Part shown: piece after piece, positions 6,103 to 11,220 of the stretch
How the letters are laid out: each line of letters opens with the position of its first letter
Position numbering within the stretch: position 1 is the stretch's first letter
From: an uncultured Victivallaceae bacterium
GTDB taxonomy: Bacteria; Verrucomicrobiota; Lentisphaeria; Victivallales; Victivallaceae
Direction of reading: 5' to 3'
NCBI GenBank assembly: GCA_934663655.1
Contig: CAKUKT010000053.1
Coordinates: forward strand, 1-11,220
DNA: 11,220 bases
Translations under genes and position numbers: made by a program
Notes under the pieces: generated by a model
Seen by the model: only the letters and a program-made list of their open reading frames with translations
Databases searched by the model: none
Told to the model about the DNA's origin: nothing

Positions 6103-7194
6103 GTGAATATTCTCAACCGGTATGTTACCCGCGGTTTTCTGCTGGCTTTTTCGATGGCGATATTGCTGTTGACCTTCGCCATGGTCGGTGCCAGAATCGT
6201 CGGAGTTCTTGAATATGTTTCGCGGGGAGTTTCGCTGTGGGACTTCGTTCGTTTCACCATTTCGGTGTTGCCGATTGTGCTTACCTTTACGATCCCCTGG
6301 GCGGTGATGGTCGGGGTGATGCTGGTTTTCGGACGGCTTTCGGCCGACAACGAGATCACCGCGATGCGGGCCTGCGGGGTGTCGATTCTCCAGATCGTGT
6401 CGCCGATATTGATCATCACCTTTTTGTTGACGCTGCTGTGCCTTTATCTGCAGGTGGAGGTGGGGCCGCCGCTGCTCGGCAAATCCCGGACGATCATGGG
6501 GGAGGCGGTGATAAATCAGCCGGCGGCGATGTTCGAACCCGGCAAGGCGGTTGAGTTTGAGGACAGCATCATCTATGTCGGAGACAAGGTGGGCAACCAG
6601 CTCAAAGATATTCAGCTCTACAAGGTCACCGGGAAAAGCGAGCTGGCGCAGGATATCGCCGCCAAGAGCGGAGAATTTCGGATCGACGAAAAAAAGAAGA
6701 TCATGACCGTCGAACTGCGCGACTGCGTGATTACCGACCGTAACGGTGGTTCGAGTGAGGGGGTGGAGCGGTTTTACGCGGAAACTTTCCGGTTCGACTT
6801 CAACTACGGCGCGCAGCTCAATGCGGAGAATATCTCCAACCGTCCCAAGTTCATGCGCCTGAGTGAACTCATGGCACGAATCCGCATGACCAAGCAGCTC
6901 AATCACGATACCACTTCTCAGGAAATCGAACTCAATCAGAGAATTGCCTTCGCATTGTCGCCGATCGCGTTTCTGCTGCTCGGGCTACCGCTGGCGATCC
7001 GTACCAGTCGCCGGGAAACTTCGATCGGTCTGTTTCTGAGCGTGATTCTGGCCGGAGGTTTTTTTCTTTCGATCATCGTCTGTGAGTCGCTGGACTCCTA
7101 TCCCCAACTGTATCCGCAATATCTGCTGTGGATTCCCAATATTTTCTTTCAGCTGCTCGGTGCGTTCATGACCTACCGAATTTCCCGGAGGTGA
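6103..7194 (+). CDS. LptF/LptG-family lipopolysaccharide export permease (YjgP/YjgQ)
   Basis: A 363-residue inner-membrane protein, close to the length of E. coli LptF (366) and LptG (360). The LptB2FG transporter extracts LPS from the inner membrane and passes it to the LptC-A-D bridge. The topology is typical: three N-terminal membrane helices (about 12-33, 51-75, 98-118), a periplasmic beta-jellyroll domain (about 120-280), and three C-terminal helices (about 287-305, 316-335, 343-359). The conserved segment GRLSADNEITAMRACGVS follows the second helix (77-94). The GTG at 6103 (first residues VNILNRYV) is chosen because family members begin just before the first helix in this way; an AGGA lies about 13 bases upstream, a rather long spacing. 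The frame is open to 6037 without family-like sequence. The sequence does not decide between LptF and LptG, and no partner permease or LptB is in the window. Confidence 0.9.
   Translation: MNILNRYVTRGFLLAFSMAILLLTFAMVGARIVGVLEYVSRGVSLWDFVRFTISVLPIVLTFTIPWAVMVGVMLVFGRLSADNEITAMRACGVSILQIVSPILIITFLLTLLCLYLQVEVGPPLLGKSRTIMGEAVINQPAAMFEPGKAVEFEDSIIYVGDKVGNQLKDIQLYKVTGKSELAQDIAAKSGEFRIDEKKKIMTVELRDCVITDRNGGSSEGVERFYAETFRFDFNYGAQLNAENISNRPKFMRLSELMARIRMTKQLNHDTTSQEIELNQRIAFALSPIAFLLLGLPLAIRTSRRETSIGLFLSVILAGGFFLSIIVCESLDSYPQLYPQYLLWIPNIFFQLLGAFMTYRISRR
7187..7194 (+). promoter_or_regulatory. Strong Shine-Dalgarno site for the solute-binding protein gene
   Basis: GGAGGTGA, a near-perfect anti-16S match, forms the last codons and stop of the permease gene and lies seven bases before the ATG at 7202. 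This ties translation of the binding protein to the end of the permease gene. Confidence 0.75.
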
Positions 7195-7201
7195 GCCGGC
7201 A

Positions 7202-9052
7202 ATGAACGGCGATGGATTCACGAAATTTATGCTGGTGCTGCTGACGGCAACGGTTGTCGTTTTCGGACTTCTGATCGTGCAGTCGCTCGACCGGCTTCAC
7301 CGCAGCAACCGGCAGCTGGCCGAACGGCTGGCGCAAAGCCGGATTCAGTTGCCGTCCCGCCATTTTGAAACCGTCGCGAACGCCGGTGTCGGTTCCGTCG
7401 GCGATCCCGGCGCCGCCAATTATGACTTTTTTGACCGTGCCGCCGAACCGGGCGGACGGTTGATTCAGGCGTTGTCCGATGATATCCCCGGTCTGAACAC
7501 CATCATTACCAATGAATACTCCGCCAGCGTCATTGCCTCGCTGTGCGGATCCTCTCTGGCGGAACGCAACTGGGAGAAGCCGGAGGAGTTTCAGCCGCTG
7601 ATGGCCGAGTCCTGGACGATTTCTCCCGATCATCTTCAGTACCGGATCCGGCTGCGGCGGGGAATCATGTGGCAGGACTACACCGATCCCGTGACCGGGG
7701 AATATGTGCCGGCGCGGGAGGTTACCGCCGGAGATTTCGCCTTTTACATCGAAGTCATCCGGAATCCCGATGTGAACTGTGCCCCACTCCGGAGCTATTT
7801 CCAGGACATTGATTCGATTGAAGTGATCAACGATTACGAGTTTGTGGTCAAATGGAAAAAAGCATTTTACGGATCCATGGCGATCACGCTGGGGATGTCA
7901 CCGTTGCCGCGCCACTATTACCACGCTTATCCGGGGCCGTTTGACGGTAAAAAATTCAATGACGACCATCTGCGTAACCGTTTCCTGATCGGTTGCGGTC
8001 CGTATCGGCTCGACAGCTGGGAGCGCGACAAACGGATTGTTCTGCGACGCAATCCGGATTATTTCGGCAACCGGCTGGGGATCGGGCCTTCGCTTGAATA
8101 TATCGTTTTTGAAATCATCAAGCTGCCGAATACCCGATTCCAGGCGTTGATTTCCGGCAAAATCGATATGCTCGGCCTGCTGCCGGAGCAGTGGATGAAC
8201 CGTACCGACATACCGGAGTTCACCTCCGGAAAAATCCGCAAATACAAATATCTGCTCCCTTCGTTTTCCTACATCGGCTACAATCAGCGCAATGAACTGT
8301 TCACCGACAAGCGGGTCCGGAAGGCGCTGACCATGCTGGTGGACCGGGAAAAAATCAAACGGGACATCTATTTTGACCTGGCGGATATCGCCGTTTCTCC
8401 GTTTTTTCCGCAGTCGCAGTACGCCGATCCGGATTTGAAACCGCTGCCCTACGATCCTGAGGAAGCCCGGAAACTGCTTGCGGAAGCGGGCTGGCGGGAT
8501 GAGGATGGTGACGGTATTCTGGAGAAGGACGGGCGGAAATTTGTTTTTACGATGCTTCAGGTTTCCGGACATCCGATTCAGCAGCGGATATTGCCGCTGA
8601 TCAAGGAGAGCATGGCCGCCGTCGGCGTGGATATGAAGATTCAGAATGTCGAATGGTCGGTTTATATCCAGCGGCTGGACTCCCGTAATTATGAGGCATG
8701 CATGCTTGCCTGGGCGAGTGGTTTTGATTCCGACCCCTACCAGATCTGGCATTCGTCGCAAATCGAAGGGGAGGGGAGCAACCACATCAGTTACCGCAAT
8801 CCGGAACTGGATCGGTTGATCGAGGAGCTGCGAGTTACCTTCGATATGGACAGGCGTATTGAGTACAGCCGGAAAATCGCCCGGTTGCTGCACGATGAGC
8901 AGCCCTACACCTTCTTATTCTGGTCCTACTCGCTGACCGCGCTGTCCGGGCGTTATCGCAATGTCCGGGTGTTTCCCGGCGGCATTGAAACACGGATTTT
9001 CTGGGTGCCTGCGGATGAACAGTTGAGGGTGCCGGGAATGGGGGCGAATTGA
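7202..9052 (+). CDS. Membrane-anchored family-5 solute-binding protein (OppA/DppA-like)
   Basis: A 616-residue protein of the SBP_bac_5 family, which bind peptides, nickel or oligosaccharides for ABC importers. Family traits include LMAESWTISPDHLQYRIRLR (about 135-155), the EVTAGDFAFYIE segment, GCGPYRLDSWERD (about 263-275), RNPDYFG, the VRKALTMLVDREKI motif, and the PYDPEEARKLLAEAGW motif followed by an acidic DEDGDG turn (433-438). The N-terminus has a hydrophobic helix (about 9-27), then a heptad-like QSLDRLHRSNRQLAERL. No lipobox cysteine is present near the helix, so it is probably a signal anchor or an ordinary signal peptide rather than a lipoprotein. At over 600 residues it is longer than classic OppA (about 540), partly from this N-terminal extension. 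It follows the permease gene by seven bases. No ABC permease or ATPase gene is in view, so its partner and ligand are unknown. Confidence 0.88.
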   Translation: MNGDGFTKFMLVLLTATVVVFGLLIVQSLDRLHRSNRQLAERLAQSRIQLPSRHFETVANAGVGSVGDPGAANYDFFDRAAEPGGRLIQALSDDIPGLNTIITNEYSASVIASLCGSSLAERNWEKPEEFQPLMAESWTISPDHLQYRIRLRRGIMWQDYTDPVTGEYVPAREVTAGDFAFYIEVIRNPDVNCAPLRSYFQDIDSIEVINDYEFVVKWKKAFYGSMAITLGMSPLPRHYYHAYPGPFDGKKFNDDHLRNRFLIGCGPYRLDSWERDKRIVLRRNPDYFGNRLGIGPSLEYIVFEIIKLPNTRFQALISGKIDMLGLLPEQWMNRTDIPEFTSGKIRKYKYLLPSFSYIGYNQRNELFTDKRVRKALTMLVDREKIKRDIYFDLADIAVSPFFPQSQYADPDLKPLPYDPEEARKLLAEAGWRDEDGDGILEKDGRKFVFTMLQVSGHPIQQRILPLIKESMAAVGVDMKIQNVEWSVYIQRLDSRNYEACMLAWASGFDSDPYQIWHSSQIEGEGSNHISYRNPELDRLIEELRVTFDMDRRIEYSRKIARLLHDEQPYTFLFWSYSLTALSGRYRNVRVFPGGIETRIFWVPADEQLRVPGMGAN

Positions 9053-9093
9053 TGAGGCGGCCACCGGATGGTTGCGGAGGATTTCGCGGATGA
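9052..9093 (+). other. Thirteen-codon bridging ORF between two genes (possible coupling ORF)
   Basis: An ATG at 9052 overlaps the binding-protein stop (TGATG) and opens 13 codons whose stop TGA (9091-9093) overlaps the next ATG (ATGA at 9090). The peptide would read MRRPPDGCGGFRG. It may let ribosomes re-initiate and carry translation across the 37-base gap, or it may be chance. The downstream gene has its own GGAGG site, so it does not need this ORF. Confidence 0.3.
9076..9080 (+). promoter_or_regulatory. Shine-Dalgarno site deciding the GH13 gene start
   Basis: GGAGG stands nine bases before the ATG at 9090. The nearby ATG at 9052 is in another frame that stops after 13 codons, so 9090 is the best start. 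Confidence 0.65.
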
Positions 9094-11220
9094 TTCAGGA
9101 AATAACGCCGGAGCGGACGGTATTTCATACCGGTGATGTGGTTACATTCCGGTTCAGTATCAGGAGGGAACACCCTTCCGGGCGGGCGGTGGTCAGAACC
9201 AATCTCGGCAATGCCCGGCTCCAGCATCTGGAGGCGATCCGGAGGATCGACCGTAATGTCCCGGAGGTCGACGGTCCATGGCGGGACCTGCCGATGGATG
9301 AGGCCGGAACGAATGACGAATGGCGGCTGACGCTGCCGTTGCCGGAACCGGGGGTTTTTGAAGCGAAATGCTGTTTTATTCCCGACGACGGTTCGGCGAT
9401 TCTCTGGCCGGAGAGCGACAATTTCCGCTTTAAGGTGTTGAGTGCGGCGACGGTAGCCGGCAATACGGTTTACTGCGCATTTGTCCGTCAGTTCGGCGGC
9501 AACCTCCGGCTGCCGCACGCCCCGCCCCAGCCGGATGGGGTTGAGCAGCTTGATCTCGATGGTTATACCGTGATCCCGCCATCCGGTACCTTCCGGCAAC
9601 TGATCGCGAATCTCGACCATATTTTCAGTCTGGGGTGCCGGATCGTACAACTGCTGCCGATCCATCCGGTGCCGGCACAGTATGGGCGGATGGGCAGATA
9701 CGGCAGCCCGTTTGCCGCGATCGACTATTTCAATGTTGATCCGGCGCTGGCGGATTTCGATGTCCGCCGCACGCCGATGGAACAATTCGAGGAGCTGGTC
9801 GATGCGGTGCATGCCCGTCGGGGGCGGATTTTCCTCGACATTCCGGTCAACCACACCGGATGGGCTTCAAAACTGCAGATCGAACATCCGGATTATTTCG
9901 TCCGTGCTGCGGATGGAGCATTTGAAAGTCCCGGCGCCTGGGGGGTGACCTGGGCGGACCTCTGCCGGCTGGATTATCGGGATCCCAGGGTGTGCCGGGT
10001 GATGGCCAAAGTGTTTCTTTTCTGGTGCCGCCGCGGTGTGGATGGTTTCCGCTGTGATGCCGGGTACATGGTGCCGGAAGAGGCGTGGAGTTACATTGTC
10101 TCCCGGGTGCGGGAGGAGTATCCGGATACATTGTTTCTGCTCGAGGGACTCGGGGGGCCGGAAGCAACGGAACGCCGCCTGCTGGGAGGAGTCGGGCTTG
10201 ACTGGGGATATTCGGAGTTGTTCCAGAACTACTCCGCCGCGGAAATCCGCTCCTATTATCCGCGCATGCTCGACATCTGCGAACACTGCGGGACGCTGAT
10301 AAATTTTGCCGAAACCCACGACAACAACCGGCTGGCAGCCGCCGGGAGGGAATTTTCCCGGCTGCGTTTTCTGGTCAATGCGCTGCTGTCGGTGGACGGG
10401 GCCTTCGGTTTCGCCAACGGAGCGGAATTTTTCGCCACCGAAAAGATTGACGTTCACGGCAATGGTGCGTTGAACTTCGGCGCCGAGCCCAATTTGACGC
10501 AGTTGATCCGTCGTTTGAATGCTCTACTCAATCACCATCCGGCTTTTGCCGCCGGAGTGCCGGTCCGGATTATCTCCGCGCCGGAAGGTAATACCCTCGC
10601 CGTGTTGCGTGGCGATGGAACTCGGGCGGTGCTGGTGTTGATAAACACTGGAGAGGTTCCGGAGACGGTTTTCTGGCCGATCGTCAAAACTCCCGGACAC
10701 GGTTTCGATGAGATTGCCAGCTCACCAATTGAATTTAAAACGGCCGGGGATATGTATGAAGTTGCGCTTGCCGCGTTGGACGCAAAGTGTGTTCGGTTCG
10801 ATCTCGGGAGCCGGGAGGAGTTCCCTGCGGAAGGCGAACCTGAACTGATTCGTCGCCGCCGTGCCGCCGCCGTCGCGCAGCAGGCGGCGGTCGCGATAAA
10901 GGGGTTTGCCGCCGCCGCCGGCGCCAATGGAATGAAGTTGCTGGCCGATCCGGAGGAGTTTGTGACCGGTCTCGGCGGCCGGTATGTGAGCTGGCATCTG
11001 CCTGAAGATGCGCGCCGGGAGGTGATGTTGGCTCCCGGAGACCTGCTGCTGGTGCGGGGCAGGAATCACTTCCGTTGTGAAGCATGGTGCGAGGATCGGG
11101 TAGTTGCCGGAGCGGTCAGCATCACCGGAGATGACGGGGAGGAGTTTGCGCTGCTGGCGTTTCCCGGCATTCCGGAAATCCGGAAGGCGCGTCGGTTGCG
11201 GTTCCGCATCTGTGCTTATG
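9090..11220 (+). CDS. GH13 alpha-glucan enzyme, probably glycogen debranching type (3' truncated)
   Basis: The frame is open from the ATG at 9090 to the window end, giving 710 residues with no stop. Residues 1-125 look like an N-terminal beta-sandwich (FEAKCCFIPDDGS, ILWPESDNFRF), then VYCAFVRQFGGN (about 130-141) leads into a GH13 barrel. All four conserved regions are visible: DIPVNHTG (250-257), DGFRCD (318-323) with the nucleophile D323, LLE (350-352) with the acid/base E352, and ETHDNN (408-413) with D411. It should therefore be active on alpha-glucans. The N-terminal module and the FVRQFG segment resemble the GH13 half of glycogen debranching enzymes whose second half is a GH133 amylo-1,6-glucosidase; that part would lie beyond the window. 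Residues after about 500 include a short alanine-rich helix (585-610) and LAPGDLLLVRG. No signal peptide is seen, so it is likely cytoplasmic. A plain alpha-amylase is the alternative. Confidence 0.85.
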   Translation, partial: MIQEITPERTVFHTGDVVTFRFSIRREHPSGRAVVRTNLGNARLQHLEAIRRIDRNVPEVDGPWRDLPMDEAGTNDEWRLTLPLPEPGVFEAKCCFIPDDGSAILWPESDNFRFKVLSAATVAGNTVYCAFVRQFGGNLRLPHAPPQPDGVEQLDLDGYTVIPPSGTFRQLIANLDHIFSLGCRIVQLLPIHPVPAQYGRMGRYGSPFAAIDYFNVDPALADFDVRRTPMEQFEELVDAVHARRGRIFLDIPVNHTGWASKLQIEHPDYFVRAADGAFESPGAWGVTWADLCRLDYRDPRVCRVMAKVFLFWCRRGVDGFRCDAGYMVPEEAWSYIVSRVREEYPDTLFLLEGLGGPEATERRLLGGVGLDWGYSELFQNYSAAEIRSYYPRMLDICEHCGTLINFAETHDNNRLAAAGREFSRLRFLVNALLSVDGAFGFANGAEFFATEKIDVHGNGALNFGAEPNLTQLIRRLNALLNHHPAFAAGVPVRIISAPEGNTLAVLRGDGTRAVLVLINTGEVPETVFWPIVKTPGHGFDEIASSPIEFKTAGDMYEVALAALDAKCVRFDLGSREEFPAEGEPELIRRRRAAAVAQQAAVAIKGFAAAAGANGMKLLADPEEFVTGLGGRYVSWHLPEDARREVMLAPGDLLLVRGRNHFRCEAWCEDRVVAGAVSITGDDGEEFALLAFPGIPEIRKARRLRFRICAY

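Noticed and set aside
7898..8893. A 331-codon open frame antisense to the solute-binding protein gene, and one of 339 codons at 8835-9854.
   Set aside because: They are mirror frames of genes with strong family motifs, have no ribosome site pattern and cross gene boundaries.
10846..10925. Repeated GCC/GCG triplets that look like a short tandem repeat.
   Set aside because: They encode an alanine-rich helix in the GH13 protein and reflect codon choice in GC-rich DNA, with no regular repeat unit.

Overview
The window reads as ordinary chromosomal DNA from a GC-rich Gram-negative bacterium. Lipopolysaccharide export (LptF/LptG-type permease) and a lipid A-type acyltransferase imply an outer membrane. 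Genes are densely packed, with 4-base start/stop overlaps. The mix of proteins (GT2-DUF2062 fusion, DUF2293 protein, PurT, tandem GNAT, debranching-like GH13) recalls the Planctomycetes-Verrucomicrobia-Lentisphaerae group, perhaps a Victivallis-like member. That placement is an impression from gene style, not a demonstrated assignment. I see no tRNA, rRNA, CRISPR array, insertion sequence, phage gene or attachment site. No stretch above 168 bases lacks a gene.

Region 1 (1-2998, plus strand) holds three tightly coupled genes: the C-terminal part of a radical SAM enzyme, a GT2 glycosyltransferase fused to a DUF2062 membrane domain, and an LpxL/HtrB-like acyltransferase. They overlap as GTGA and ATGA, so they are probably translated together. 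Together they look like the end of an operon that builds or decorates an envelope lipid.

Region 2 (2982-5934, minus strand) runs from a divergent promoter: a protein with two GNAT acetyltransferase domains, a DUF2293 protein overlapping it by 4 bases, then purT (formate-dependent GAR transformylase), which has its own candidate promoter. purT ends by overlapping the acyltransferase gene tail to tail by 17 bases.

Region 3 (5935-6102) is the divergent intergenic region. It has a candidate sigma70-type promoter in each direction, a short ACGC-TTTT-GCGT palindrome in the spacer of the plus-strand promoter, and a 33-base-offset repeat that duplicates the translation start of the GNAT gene.

Region 4 (6103-11220, plus strand) carries an LptF/LptG-family permease, a membrane-anchored family-5 (OppA-like) solute-binding protein, and a GH13 alpha-glucan enzyme that runs off the end of the window. 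The GH13 protein has all four conserved catalytic regions and resembles the N-terminal half of glycogen debranching enzymes. Close spacing suggests one transcript, though the functional link between LPS export, solute binding and glucan breakdown is not obvious.

I found no clearly new defence or mobile system. The most interesting items are the radical SAM/GT2-DUF2062/acyltransferase lipid operon with a glutamine in the acyltransferase HX4(D/E) motif, the coupled tandem-GNAT/DUF2293 pair, and the membrane-tethered binding protein next to an Lpt permease.
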